Shown here in pieces: positions 10,545 through 23,063 of a DNA stretch of 64,000 nt. This stretch comes from Calycina herbarum. Taxonomy: Eukaryota > Ascomycota > Leotiomycetes > Helotiales > Pezizellaceae. The position numbers and the translations under genes were made by a program. Each line of letters starts with the position of its first letter. Position 1 is the first letter of the stretch. The stretch spans positions 727,323-791,322 of the forward strand of contig LLEY01000006.1 of NCBI GenBank assembly GCA_001414485.1, written 5' to 3'. The notes beneath the pieces were generated by a model, which did no database searches, had not been told where the DNA came from, and saw only the letters and a list, made by a program, of their open reading frames with translations.

Positions 10545-12160
10545 ATAGGTAGCTAATCTAACAATTCTAACTTTTTTCTCACAAATATTTCCAGAATGTT
10601 TAAATAATATGATTACTCTCGATTGTTTAGAATACTTAAAATATCTAGGCGGTTGACTCCCACGGTGATACTATCTCTTTTAAAAGTGTTACTTGAAAAG
10701 GTTTAAAATAATTAGGTTGATTAAACAGATTTCAGAGGTTTATTATAGCTTATTTTAAGACTTTTTTTAGCAAATATAACTTTTAGGGTTACTGCTTATA
10801 TCAGTAGTAAGAACCCTGCTACTATATCAAACTCGGGTTTATTCTTAGTATATCTATAATAGCTTTTAGTAGTTATTAACTTACATATTATTTAATAATA
10901 AGAGAATAGTTAATTCTAGCTGTAATTCTACCTCTCTAGAATATTTCTATACCTTTAATAGATAGAATTATATTATAGAAAGAGAAGTTATAGTAGGTTT
11001 CTATCTAAGACACGAACTTATAAAATAAGTAGTATAATTACTCTAATTTATAAGAAGTATAAAAGCTTATAAATTAACTAAAAAACTTTTATAACTTAAG
11101 ACTTTATATATCTATTTATATTTTTATTATATTCAGAAAATTATTTATTATTAGTTAATTATATAGACTTTTTATAAGTTATAATACTAATCTTTTTATC
11201 TACTAAAAGGTTTTAATTATCTTAAAAAAGAATTAAAATAAGAAAGAAAAATATAGATAATATAATTATAGATATTTATTACTAAGCTTCTTTATTATAA
11301 TACTATAGTATAGCTTAGATTAATTATAGGTTTTATAGTCTTAACTTCTAATTCAAGATATATATTTAAGTATATAAAAAACTTTCTTTATATTAACTTT
11401 TTTTTCTATTAGTAGATGTAACAGACGTGCTTCAGATAAGACTTAGAACAAACAACACTCTATTCTTAGGACAAAAGACGAGGAGAGCAGAAGAGCTCGA
11501 GAGAACCGGGAACTAAATACAAGTCATCCACACTAGTGCGTACGCTAGTACTAGCGTGCATCTAAGCGAACATGTGACATCCACCTTCGTAACTATGACC
11601 GTCACAGTAGAACTATATTTATCATATATTTTAAAAAGTATAAAAAGATACTTATTAGTATATAATAAAATTAAATATAAGCTATAGTAAAGATTTAAAG
11701 TATTAGTAGAATTGTTTATAAAAAGTAAATACTAGAGACTTTCTAGTATATAAAGATATATAAAAGTAGTTATATATAGCTTATCTTAAGTATATTAATA
11801 AAATTTTCTTTTTTAAAATAAAATAAAAGATAGAATTAGATCTATCTAGATATAAAATATCTTCTTACTAGCTTATAAATTAGAGAGATAATAGATATTT
11901 TTATTTTATAATAAACTTAATTTAACTCTATTTTCTTTAATAGAAGAGTTATTAGAAAGATAAATTTATATTAAGATAGCTTTAATTATGCTCTATATAT
12001 TATATATAGATTACTTTATTATAGTACTTAAAGTAAGCTAGATACGGCTACTTTTATAAAAGAGTTTTCTTCTCTCTACTAACTTTTTTTTTCTGCCGGC
12101 AGAATCTATGTTTACTAAAAAAAAGTCTAATAATAAGCTATATTTATACTACTTTGGCTT
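10545..12160. repeat. RIP-degraded AT-rich block (dead transposon sequence)
   Basis: The block is dominated by TATA/TTAT/TAG strings, almost without CpA or TpG, and has no reading frame of any length. It changes abruptly to normal composition on both sides. This is the usual result of heavy RIP on a repeated element. The original element can no longer be recognised by eye. An unmutated LTR-like insert sits at 11417-11606. Confidence 0.75.
11417..11606. mobile_element. Solo LTR (190 bp) with 5-bp target duplication
   Basis: The insert starts TGTAACAGACGTG and ends CCGTCACA. It is flanked by GTAGA at 11412-11416 and again at 11607-11611. TG...CA ends, short imperfect inverted termini and a 5-bp duplication are the hallmarks of an LTR-retrotransposon insertion, here reduced to one LTR. 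Its base composition is normal (CA and TG retained), unlike the RIP-mutated DNA around it. Its ends match those of the insert at 62143-62295. Confidence 0.7.
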
Positions 12161-12459
12161 TATCTGGACAGAGTTGGTCACTTCTATAATTGGTGACTGA
12201 AGCATGCCAGGGGAGTTGATCTCTTCAAGGATCTGGGTATGGAAACTTAAGTTTATTGATTCGGCCGAGTCGAGACGAGAGCCCTTTTGTCACGTCATAC
12301 AGATGTCAGTCTAGCCTCTGGTTCCTCGGTATCTGCTATCATTGTCATGTCAATTGACGATGTATATAATTTACAAACCGCACCAGTATGGCAGCACCCC
12401 CTCACGGTATCGAGTTCATATAAAACATTCCAATACTCTTTTTCCCTGCCAACCAAGCT

Positions 12460-14300
12460 CTACCACATAAATCTCTGCACCTTCCCAGGTTCTTGGGCCC
12501 ATTCAAATCCCCGATACAAAAACATATATCCCGTCCCCGCATTAATAGATAAAAACCAAAATGTTTCAAGCCATAAATATCTAGATGTGATCCCTGACCT
12601 CATAACTTTATCCTTCGTAATGGATATCTGGGAGGAAGGAACATTCAACCGATAAAACACCCAGGGCAAGATGAAATACCTTGGTTCCACCAGGGGTGCG
12701 GTAACAAGTGATAAAATCGTCGGAAGGAGAATGAGGAGGAGTGTTGAGATTATATTCCCTTGTTTGTTCGATGTCGAGGATGAGTTGGTGGATGTAAGTG
12801 GTTTCTTGAATCCTGGTTTTCCTTTCGGTACCGGGCTTGACTGTGGAGTTGTAGGACCAACGAAACTCCCCCAAACAGCCCACCCACAAGCAACATATAC
12901 AGGCCCCAAAACATACCTAACATATTTATGACGCAGGATACTATATCGGAAGACATAGAAGACGTAATGGCGATTATCGGCTAGCGTGAAGGGGTGGATT
13001 ATCGTATTGTAGTGGATGGGAAGTTGGACTGCGATTGCGAGAAGGAGGATGTAGAGTGGGAGATAAGAGGAGAGTTGACGGGGATGAAAAATTTTGGCTA
13101 GGAGGGAAGGGAGGATGAGTGGGAAGGAGAAAAAGGCTAGGAATGGAGCGAGGTAGAGGAGTTGAGCGGTGTGGAGGGTTGCTACGTGGTTTGATTTATC
13201 GCCTGGGTGTTTTGTTAGCTGGGACATTGTGGTTTGGAGGAGATGCAGAATCTACCTAGGACAACACCTCCATTCCAGAGAACGAATAGTGCAAAGGATA
13301 TAATCAGGGCGACGTAAGGCCACAGTCTAGTGAGAATCAATATGGGATGGCAAAGAATGGCGACTCCAAGTGAAATAGGCATGAGAATAAAATCTGCCAA
13401 AGAGTCAGTAAACCATGGAATCACAAGGCTCTTTGACACTTACCTGAAAGCCCAGCTTCTGCTAATGCGATATCATGAATATCTCCTCTAGCCCATTTCT
13501 TCCAGATTGATTCTGCTGCACTTATGGGCGCAGGTGAAATATTTGCTTTTAGTGTTCTCACGGCCTCAGAGCCTCCAAGAAATACAGCAACCCAGAAGAT
13601 GTTGGTTTGTCGCATAGTCAATGCCACCATCCCAATCATGTAATTCACCCACAACCCCTTTGCGGAATTCTCCATTGCACCTGGACGATTGAGAAAACAT
13701 CGATATGCTAATAAAACACATTGAACTGAAAGAGCATCTGTGTAGTAAAGTCCAGAAAAGAAGAACAGGGGTGGGAACAATGCAATGTTAAACGCCGTGT
13801 GGATGCTTTCCTTCGTAACATTGGAGGTTTTTGATCCAGAAGTAAGGTTCCTTCGAATATGACATGCGTAGATCATGGTACTGAGCAACGACAGGACATT
13901 GCAAAATCGGAGATTCCCAACATTACAGGCTCCTTGGAAGATTTTCAAGAAGAGAACTGAGACGGCATAGAGGCCTGGGGGTGTAGTGAGTTTGGGGTCC
14001 CATATCTCGTACTGAGCTTGGCAGTACGCTTGTGCTTGAGGTATATGAAAGACTTCGTCCTGAAATATTATTAGCAATTGAAATATGGTATCGAGAAGGG
14101 GGCCTTACAAGGTATGGTTCTGGGACAATCTTGGTCACCTGACTTTGCCAAAATTGGGAAATGACGAATAAGGCGAGAAGAGCAGCTGAAAAGAGGAATT
14201 TATGGGGTCCACGAAGGAAATTGAAAGGTAAAACGGCGATTGTTATACCCCCAACTATTAAAATAGACTGATTCGTCCATTCGGATGTTTGGTCAGGCAT
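12460..14300 (-). CDS. ALG10: Dol-P-Glc:Glc2Man9GlcNAc2-PP-Dol alpha-1,2-glucosyltransferase
   Basis: Four exons: 14300-14109, 14059-13444, 13393-13256 and 13202-12460, giving 562 residues with all splice phases consistent. The introns are 49-53 bp with GTAAGG, GTAAGT and GTAGAT donors. The family signature VPEPYL followed by DEVFHIPQAQAYC and PGLY spans the first splice. Later Alg10 landmarks are LTMRQTNIFWVA, GDKSNHVATLH (across the third splice), DNRHYVFYVFRY and EPRYFILPW. The protein has about a dozen TM segments. Alg10 adds the third, terminal glucose to the lipid-linked N-glycan precursor in the ER lumen, the signal for efficient transfer by oligosaccharyltransferase. Length fits fungal Alg10. 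It is divergent from the regulator at 15 kb; the 0.7-kb gap probably holds both promoters. Confidence 0.93.
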
Positions 14301-15008
14301 GGTGAGGACAGGTTGTCAGAGCTCAAAGAAAGAATTTCCACCATGAATGAAGCGCGTGGAAACACGAGAAAAGTTAACAAGAATTAAATGTAAGGACTGT
14401 GAGAGCTGGACGTGGAGTTTCGGAGCGCGCAGCTGCCTTGGTTCAGCCCAATCGTCTTGTTCTCCGGTTTGAGGTGCAAAGAGGAAAGGCGAGTCGAGTT
14501 CGGCACCAGTTGTCTGGGATCTTATGTAAGCTGGTGAGTTCTCCGGAATTTTGGGCCAATGAAAATAAGACCCTCGCCTGAGCTCTGTTCACCTGCTGGT
14601 CTCTCCTCTCCTCTTTTCAACGACATCTCACATAGTCCACTTGCAATAACTTCTGCAAGAGTTTTCAAGAGACTTAAAGAACTTCTTAACGCAATTTGCA
14701 TTAACTCAAAGGCATGTTCCAAACCTCATCATTTCATGTAATTACCTTTTACGCATCAGATGAGTAGCTTCCCTGTCGCTCGGGGGCCATATTTCCCTGT
14801 GGCCTGGAATCGTGCCTGTTGGTAATGATATTCGGGAGACACCGAATCCTCCAACGTCCTTGCAATCATGGGCTCTTCAGCCGCCCAGCTTCGGAAAATG
14901 AATTCTTGTTATCATATCAAGTTTAAAACCCTCCAGGATGAATTTTGTGCAATTCAAAAAAATGTCGCGCTTGTTCTTCTCTGTGCTCCGGCGTTTAATC
15001 CCTCCGCT
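14301..15008. other. Bidirectional promoter region between ALG10 and the Zn2Cys6 gene
   Basis: This gap separates two divergent starts. The frame of the downstream gene is open upstream to an ATG at 14868, so a longer N-terminus is possible. No other gene is seen. Confidence 0.5.
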
Positions 15009-16619
15009 ATGACCAACAACTTTCAAGACGACTGGCTCTTTTCCCCTACCGAGGGATCTGGTTCTTCGAGTTCAGAACAAAACTCGCTCTTCAACAGTCC
15101 CAACAATACTCCTCTCAACAATAAGAAAGTATTTCAGCAAGCGATACACGAATCACGTGATTCACCTCGATATGTTGTTCCCTCCATGAATCTATCAACC
15201 AAAAACACGGAAAATAATCACCAGCTGGATACAAACACGAAGGCCGCGAAAGGACCCAGAAAGGGACATAAGAAATCAAGACGTGGCTGCTTCAGCTGCA
15301 AGCAAAGGAAGATCAAGGTATAACCTCCAAGTTCCGTCTTTCGACTGTAGCTGATCATTTACTTTCTGTTGCCTTCAAGTGTCAAGAAACGCAACCATCC
15401 TGTGCAAACTGTATCAAAGTCAAATTAACTTGTGTATACCCACAACCAAAGACTCTTTCTGCTCTACATGAGTCGTCAGCATACGCACCAAACCCCGTTA
15501 CATCCATCAATCTCCAAGCGACACCGGTAGTATTCTCATTGACCGACATGAGACTATTCCATCACTTCCTCCAAGAAGCATATCCACATCTGCCGGTTGG
15601 TAACGATTCCGCTTGGACAACCCAAGTACCGTTAATCGCTCATCACGTACGTTGTCATCAGCGGTTGTCACACCTTATCAAAAATCTCAGCTAACAAACT
15701 CAAATAGAACGAGTACGTGATGCATGCAATCCTCGGAATGGCAGCGACTCATCTCCAGCTAGTAACTGGCGTACCGCTCGGCACAACAGCTTTACAACAT
15801 CGACTCCTCGCCATCGTAGGTTCCAGCGAAGCTTTAAACCGTCCTAGCCGAACTGGGGTCGATGGTGATGCATTGCTAGCTTCCTGTTACCTTCTTGCAT
15901 TTCAGTCAAGCTACATGCCTGATGGAATGCAAGAATTCTTCCGGACCATCCGAGGATGTGCTTTACTCACTATGCAATTGAGAGCTGATAATCTCCCCAT
16001 GGCGTTTTTTCTCCCACATAAATATCATTTTGCTGTCATGCAAGAGAGACTTGTGGATCTCCCAGTCATTGAGCCGGGATTAGTTGAGATTGCGAGGAGG
16101 TCACTGGAGTTATTACCACGAGATCTTTTCGATATTTGGCACACGAATTTCTACGATTCTTTAATTGTAACTCTGGACTCGCTAGCCATATCTTCTTTAC
16201 AATGTGAGCAACCATCCCTCTCCCCCATCTGCCATCCATCTCTTGTCCATTTTACTTACCAAATCCCCCATCCAGCATATTTCAAATTCCTCCTAGTCTA
16301 CCAAGGGATCCTCAAAATGGACACCCTCGCATTCAACAACTTCCTCTCTCCCACAAACCACTTCGCCCGTATCCTCCTCGTCCACTTCCTCGCCATAGAA
16401 TTAATCATGGAGCCAGTAATAAGTCGTGAGTTCGGTGGCAGATCTCGCCCGATACCCTCAAGATATCATTTAGACTGGATATTTTCTGCAAATAGGGAGC
16501 TCCCTCCCGATTTGCGGGATTTGGTGAAGTGGCCTAACGAGATGGCTTTGTCGTTTGGGGGGAACACGACGGGTCGAATAACGGAGGCTGGTAGGCTGGG
16601 TCAGGTTGATGATGGGTAA
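15009..16619 (+). CDS. Zn(II)2Cys6 transcription factor
   Basis: Exons are 15009-15317, 15380-15646, 15708-16203 and 16276-16619 (471 residues). The first splice (GTATAA donor, TTCAAG acceptor) lies inside the zinc cluster and completes it: CFSCKQRKIKC then QETQPSCANC and IKVKLTC, a perfect C-x2-C-x6-C-x6-C-x2-C-x6-C. Basic K-K-S-R-R-G precedes it. The middle part (DMRLFHHFL, then YVMHAILGMAATHL) is the regulatory region typical of Upc2-like fungal regulators. The third intron, 72 bp and in frame, is inferred from its GTGAGC donor and CATCCAG acceptor; without it the protein gains 24 atypical residues. The start at 15009 is chosen because residues before it look like leader. Nuclear DNA-binding regulator; target genes unknown. 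Confidence 0.85.
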
Positions 16620-18011
16620 TTGCTCTCGTACCGGAACATCCGAAACGACACTTTCTAAATATGTTCCCGCAGAGCTGATAACTGGGGATTAAATGCTAGT
16701 TTAATAGAAAATACTTCCTCTTCTGAAAATATATCTTCCAAACACTGTTAATTCCCCATCTACAAATACCCCTCCAAAAGATGACTATACCCCTATCAAT
16801 TAAATCCGCCAGATAGTACAAGACCTTTCAAATACTTCCACGCAATTGCCTCAGTAAGAGTTCCTGTCATTATTCAGCATACACCGGAATAGTATCCACT
16901 GAATGATATTATTATAAAACATCCCAGGTAAAGAATCCGCCAAATAATTACGATCTCCCAGGAACCCAATCTTTCTTTTTTTTCTTTGAGCCATTCATCT
17001 AAGTTGTATCTGTTCTCTTAATAATTCCCGACCATTCAGAATGAAATCTTCAAGTAAGAGTACGCTAAAGCATGACTAGGTAGGATTCATTAACAAACAC
17101 CTTTCTAAGTAATCCCCACCAAATAAGTGACACAGTTTCGTTGGCTTTTCTAGGCTCATATAGAATTCATAGCATCGGTTTTCTCTTTCACATTGACCTA
17201 CCTACAGCATCCCTACGATCAATATAGATCTCCTTCATTTGAGCCACCTGCTCAACAACTAATCAAACCCCACCATCTTCCAAGTTTTGACCGCCAGCCA
17301 CGAACTTTAACATTCTCTGGTAGAGTAAGGAAAGCGATTTCAGTCCTCTATCATAAATTCATTCGGCAAAGAAAAAGTCGCGATGGGTAATAGAAAAGGT
17401 ATTTTAGTAGTGTCCACCTAACGTACCAGAAGAGAAAACGAAGATTAGCGGCAGCCCGAACGTACGGCGCGCCCTACGGGGTCGGAACAACCAATCTCCT
17501 CTTGGGATCACATAGTATTACCACATGCGTAGTCACGGAGCGGAGGTTTATCGGTGGTGGATGACATCAAGAAACCGAGCTCGAAGTGACTCCAGCTTTT
17601 TAGGTATCTAATTTTCCAAACTGACCCAAAACAAACTAGGAACCCTAACCGATACCAAAAACAGCAACACTAAGAGGGGAAATCGTTGCAAAAAACAGCT
17701 TTTATTGTATGCTCTCCAGGTAGGTAATACAATCTAAAAAGAGAATCCGAGCATACTCCAGGGAGGTTTGTGTATATGTCGAATGTAAGTATGTCTTTAT
17801 GTGCAATGCCCCATTCCCAAGCCCAATTCCTATTCCCTGTCTCCCTCGTATTCCGTTCCCCAAAACTCCAAGAGAAAATCCCAAAAGTATTCTTCGTGCG
17901 CCCCAACACTGGTCCGCCCAAATTCCCAACCTAGCCTGTGTATGCAGTCCCCAGTATGATCTCGTTCGTCGTTCCTGGGCCGTCGTTCATAAAATCATAA
18001 CGTATAATCTC
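16620..18011. other. Intergenic, one doubtful small frame
   Basis: No confident gene. A plus-strand frame at about 17190-17390 (DQYRSPSFEPPAQQLIKPHH, then a basic tail) reads like protein but lacks an ATG. I could not join it to an upstream exon without meeting a stop. It may be a gene remnant. Confidence 0.4.
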
Positions 18012-18488
18012 TCACAGACTGAGTTGATCCATACTCAACCGATCACCACTCCTCTGTCGCCTCACTACCCCCAGCTTGAAATATCTCTCCTCCCCAGTAG
18101 CAGTCTTTCCACCGACATACCATTTCTCCTGTCCCAGTACATCTCGGAATCCTTCACTACTACTATCACTTCCCCGTCTATTTGTTTTTATGTATCGTGG
18201 TGCTGTTGCGGTTGTCGAGTCTGTTGACGTTGAAGGACCAGGCGATCGTGATAATGGTGATGTGCTGTGTGTCCGTGGAGAGTGAAGTGCAGAGAGGGCG
18301 GTGCTTGTTGTTCCTTTCGAGGTTGTAGTTATGGAGCGGGGTTGTGAGGGGGACGAGGAGTGGGATTGTGAGGAGGGTGTTGAGGAGGTTGCTGCTGATG
18401 AAGCGGCTTTGCTTGTTTGGATTGCGCGGGGAGTTTTGAAGGCTCCGAAGATGCCTCCTAAGAACGGGAAGCTTCTTTGAGATGACAT
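18012..18488 (-). CDS. Small conserved Ser/Thr-rich fungal protein
   Basis: Single exon, 158 residues. The first 95 residues are an extreme Ser/Thr/Pro low-complexity stretch after a short hydrophobic FPFLGGIFGAF. The last 55 residues are ordered: RRGSDSSSEGFRDVLG, QEKWYVGG, GEERYFKL, RRQRSGDRLSMDQLSL. I recall this C-terminal pattern from small uncharacterised proteins of Pezizomycotina, but no function is known. R-R-x-S and R-L-S sites could be kinase targets. Confidence 0.7.
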   Translation of the reverse strand: MSSQRSFPFLGGIFGAFKTPRAIQTSKAASSAATSSTPSSQSHSSSPSQPRSITTTSKGTTSTALSALHSPRTHSTSPLSRSPGPSTSTDSTTATAPRYIKTNRRGSDSSSEGFRDVLGQEKWYVGGKTATGEERYFKLGVVRRQRSGDRLSMDQLSL

Positions 18489-20003
18489 TTTTGTTTGGTG
18501 TTGTGTTGTTGGATCGGGGAAGTGATGAAAGGGAGAGCGTTTGGTTCAACCCGGGTAGGTCCTCGAGGTACGAATTATGATACGATCAGCTCGTCTGATA
18601 ACAGAGAAGGCGCTGGGCGTGTATGAGGCAATGCCGCCTCTGCTTGTATCTTGCGTCGTCTCACTTCCCCGGTGTACGCCACAATCCTCTTGTTCCGTCT
18701 AGATTCGAGGTTTCCTCCCTTTTCTCAGCCGTGTTCCTGCTACCTCCCGGCTATCTCGCTGTTATGTTCGGTGGATCCGGAGAGTTGCTCCTGGTTCGCT
18801 TGTATGCTCGGGTTCGTCAACTGAATTTGTTATTCCAGTGTCGTCAGTGGTGTTTGTTGTGATGAAGGCCTGCAGGCAGCTGCTTGTGATGGTTGCGTCG
18901 AGATGGAGGGTGGAGGCAGGAGGCAGGAGGAGGAAGCGGGGTATTTCGTGGGGTGTTTGATAGGCGGACGGGATGATATAAGAGTCTCTTGGTGTGCGGG
19001 AAAGCCCTCGGATCGTAGTCGGTGGTAGAGGTGGTGTGGTTTGTTGCGACGGCTGCTTCAACCAAGGCAAATATCGGGATGGAGGTGAGGGAAAGCCAAG
19101 CGAGGCAGACGCCCCGATAATGCGGCACGATTAGGAACGTCTGGAGAGGTGGGTCTAAAGCGGCGAATCACCAACAAGAGAATCCTAAGCAGCCACCGAC
19201 TCACATGCGGGGTGAGGTAGTTGGGGAGAAAGCTGGAAGGCTGTCCCGGAGATCGGGAAGGGGAAGAGGGGAGAGGGCAGGACGAAGGGAGATGTATAAA
19301 GTAGGTAAAGTAATTCCGAGATGGAAGCAGACGACAAGATCATGAGAAGAAGAAAAGACAACAAGGCTCTTTATAGAGCCTGTTTCTCGCTTGAATTCTG
19401 ATATCAAGCGAGTCATTTTCCAGCAGAAGGATGAGGTTATTCAAAAGAAAACATGATTCATGTTGTTGGTACCAGTTCACCAATGAGCAGCTTCATCCCA
19501 CTGCTCTTCGTGAATGTGTGGGATGATGAGTTGCTTCTTTGCAGATACCAGAAGCCACTGCAAGCAACCACTAGGATGTTGATAGACGAGTGGGACAGCC
19601 ATATTGACAACGTAAGAGAAAAACAGTCATACATGAAAGACAACTCAGCCGCCTGTGAAGTGTTGTACTTCATACCATCTGATGATCTTCGTTGTTTTCG
19701 ACACAACACACTCCGGAGCCGAGGGAAAACAAGAAATGGGGGGGAGCTTGTGAACTTTGCAAAGGAGGAAGACACTACCTACCATCATTTCAGTAGTCTA
19801 GGTAGGCACCTAGGCACTTTTCAATAAACCGTTACAACAAAATAATGAAGTTGGAAAAGAGCGATGATAAACTCCCACTTTGTATGCACGTGACATTTCC
19901 GATCCCGGCTAGCTCCGAATCGTAAATTCCAATCGCCGGCGACCTCGTCCCAAGACAACCGCAATTGAACCAAGTCAACACCTTGAAATCCCAATTCACA
20001 ACA
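18489..20003. other. Intergenic, no supported gene
   Basis: Overlapping frames of 90-125 codons occur on both strands around 18760-19130 and 19450-19830. None has recognisable motifs, and opposing frames are equally open, so none is called. The last 150 bp hold the QCR10 promoter. Confidence 0.5.
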
Positions 20004-20832
20004 ATGGCTGGAGAAGTAAGCATTGCCCACAGCTTGCCCTCCCCTCCCAAATCATTCCCAGCTGACCCGCGCAAACAGGCACACCCATCAACCGGCATTC
20101 TGCCACCCAAGGGACCCGTCTCATACAGTACATACAAGTCGCCTTATGGCCCCAAGTACGTGGCACAATTGGGGGAAAGAAGGATACGGGGATGCGTGCT
20201 GACAATTGGCAGATACAAGATTCAGCCAAACATTGCTGGATGGACTTTGAAGAGTGCCGTTAGACTGTACGTTTGATCCCTACGAACAACCCGGATTCCC
20301 GCTTGCGATCGCGATATGTTGCATACCTTGCCTCCGCCCGGCAGATTTATATGATGGATGGATTTGGTTACGGGATTTTGGCAGATGGAGATGCTGACTT
20401 CTGATGTAGTGGCACAACTTTGGGCGCTTTCGGCGGTGTTGCTGGTTTCTTCGCTCTGTTCTTCTTTTCCGATATTCCAAGAGTACGAAATGATATCATG
20501 GTGGTAGGTTACGGTGCTCTGTTTCTGGGAAGCCATGTATCTAACAATTGAGCAGAAAATCCCAATCATTGGTGGTCAATTCAGAAAGGAGGTTCCTGCT
20601 TCAGACAACGTACGTTTTTGGCTCTCCTTGACATCCAAACGACCATTTCTCTCCTACCTGGATTGTATGCGACTGCAGTCTGCCCATTATACATATGCGG
20701 CAGCTGTTTTTTGTGCCAGAGTTTCGCGAAACTGCGCATTCGAATTGGACGAATATCTTGGAATACCCAAATGCAGTTCATGTCGGTACTGTAATGTTGT
20801 TCCTACGCTAACACTTTCCATAGCCTTTTTAG
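20004..20832 (+). CDS. QCR10: Cytochrome b-c1 complex (complex III) subunit 10
   Basis: Six small exons: 20004-20015, 20079-20155, 20213-20266, 20410-20503, 20556-20609 and 20824-20832, total 99 residues. Joined, they give YGPKYKIQPNIAGW, a single TM helix (LGAFGGVAGFFALFFFSDIP), then KIPIIGGQFRKEVPASDN and a final Pro-Phe. Yeast Qcr10 has the same arrangement: one helix followed by K-K-I-P-L-L-G and an acidic P-x-D tail. The subunit sits in the inner mitochondrial membrane near the Rieske protein. The last exon is only CCT TTT TAG, preceded by a good branch point (GCTAAC) and acceptor; the first is four codons. Introns 1-5 have donors GTAAGC, GTACGT, GTACGT, GTAGGT and GTACGT. Confidence 0.88.
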
Positions 20833-21466
20833 ATGACGAAACCCTTACGGAGAGGGATGCATACGAGTGGGACAAAGGGAAACTTGGCTATCCAACGAAG
20901 CCGAGTAGATTGTACAAAAGAGAGCATGAAATAGACCAATTACTTTTCCATTTTTCTTCCACAAATTCTTGATTGCCATGGCATAAGCTCTTTTGGGAAA
21001 TTTAGGATTCCAATGCTTTCCAATACTCGTCGGGTGCTGGTAGGTTTCTCCCATGGTTCCTTTCTCAACCCCGGTCCGTTGCTCCTTCCTTGAGCTCCCT
21101 ATAAACCTAGGCTTTGCACCCGCAGTTTTCTCAACAGTTCGTCACAACCCGTCGTGCTATTTCCTTCGTAGGAAGAGTATGGCTCAAGGTTATTTTGAGT
21201 CATAATCACAACACTTAATAGCACTAGTCCTTCTACCAAGTCGTGACTGTTTTTCAGAGCCACGCCTGATTTATTACGTAAGATTCCCACAATGTGTGTC
21301 GTACAATTACTTCGAACAAATCTCAGATTGTTCCAAACTCTTTGGCACAATTTAAATTATTATTCCATCTGGTTTCGCACAATTGAAGATAGTACGGTGT
21401 ACCCCAAACTCGTACCAACAACCTCGCCTAGTCAACAACCTTCACCTATTCAACAGCAGTCTCCCC
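20833..21466. other. Intergenic, no gene seen
   Basis: 3' flank of QCR10 and 5' flank of the F-box gene. No coherent frame. Confidence 0.55.
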
Positions 21467-23063
21467 ATGTCTTTCCTCATATCTCTACCAAATGAGATCA
21501 ACTCGCAAATACTCTCCCACCTACAACTCCCAGAACTCCTTAACATAACCCTCACGAGCAAAGCACTCAGGCAACTTCAAGTTGCAGAAGAACACATTTA
21601 CAACACGATAACCCTTGTCTGGAATGAGGAATCTATATCCGGAAATGAATCCTATCATTTCCGAAAACTCCACATCCTACTAGTCCATGTCCTCAGGTCC
21701 CTCAACGAGCTCTTTATGTTCACCATCTTCGAATCTATTTCTCGGGGTTTTCCGCGATCATCCCTCGTCTGGGTACGTTAACGACGAGGAGAATAAGTTT
21801 GTTTGACAGTCTTATGACTTGGGATGAATTATCTCTTTTTGGAAGGGCTATTGAGAAGGTACAGAACGATAAGGCAGAGGGAGAGAGATGGAGGGGGGAT
21901 TTGATTGTGGGCTTTACGGCGGCGTATATCCGGTTACTGCTTTTTCAATTCAAGAATCTGCTTTCTCTCGAACCTGGATCGTTGGTGGGATTACCCATCC
22001 ATGATTTTTGGAGAAAAGGACCTTTGAAGGAAGACGCTTCGCACGACTGGGAAACATACTTCTCGAACTTTCAGCGATTCAGATATAAAATTGATGAATT
22101 GAAAGGACCAGTCGATGAGAGAAGATGTCTGGAAGCATCTTTTAGACCAAAGGCAAGATAGGGATATCCTGGAACCCCTATGCTAAGGTGATGTTCTCCT
22201 CGCCTGCGATTCGGGATTTGGAACTCTCTCTTGTTCCGGTGTCCTCGGGCTATCATATGAGATTTCTGGGATTGTGAAGGGGTGAATGCTCCGCCGGTGG
22301 CTGGTTCTCTTACGAGTCTCTGCATTCATGAGTCGTTTTTTGGGACGAAGAGCCTAAAGACTTTGTTTTTGTCAACTCCTAACCTGGAGATCCTGCATTT
22401 ACACTACCCTGTTTTGGCAAGAGTTGTGGCAACATATGGCCATCATCTCAATGTCCCGGAAGTAATCGAGACCTTCGCACCTTTCCGGAAGACGTTGAGG
22501 GAGCTGAAGATTAGCACGGCTCTCGATTTTCGGGAGAATGGCATTTATAGTCAGGATCCGCCTGGGATTCTGGGTAACGCCTCTTCACTGAAAGGATTCC
22601 CCGCGTTGCAGAGGTTGGAGATCCCGATGCCGGTATTACTGGGCTGGGAGAGTGATACTGCACCGGTTTTGGGAGATGTAAGAATCCATGTTCCCCCCTC
22701 CATTCATTTCCGCAGATCACGGTGTTAGGAAAATTCAGATGCTTGGTTTTTTCCCCATTCTTCAAATCGTTTTCAGAGAACGGATGTCAATTATTCGCAC
22801 ATTTGCTCACAAAAAATTAGGTGCTACCGGAGAATCTTGTAACATTGGGATTGAGGGATGATTTGAGGAGATGGTGGGGTAGTTATAGATGGTATTATGA
22901 TGTGGTTTTCAGTCATTTGGTCAGTGGGACTGAGGGCTTGAGTGGGGTTAGGAGGATTGAATTGTGGAGATATGTGGGGGAGCGGATTGAGAGTGTTGTT
23001 GGTGAGCTTAGGAGTTTGATTGAGGAGAGGGGGATTGAACATGGGGTTGTTGAGTATAGGTAG
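21467..23063 (+). pseudogene. F-box protein with leucine-rich C-terminus, multiply frameshifted
   Basis: The start at 21467 gives an F-box (ISLPNEINSQILSHLQLP, then LLNITLTSKALRQL). Downstream blocks belong to one fungal F-box/LRR-type protein but lie in different frames: PRLGTLTTRRISLFDSL; WKHLLDQRQDRDILEPL; FSSPAIRDLELSLVPV; LCIHESFFGTKSLKTLFL with NLEILHLHYPVL. Frame changes fall near 21695, 22115, 22180 and 22265. None has convincing splice sites. One real intron (22678-22820) still splices correctly to VLPENLVTLGL. At least four indels point to a decayed gene rather than unusual splicing. Intact paralogues would normally bind Skp1 in SCF ubiquitin ligases. Confidence 0.65.

Noticed and set aside
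18762..19128. Overlapping minus-strand frames with an apparent signal peptide (LAWLSLTSIPIFALVEA)
   Set aside because: Two frames compete, the content is low-complexity Pro/Thr/His, and no homology is recognised.
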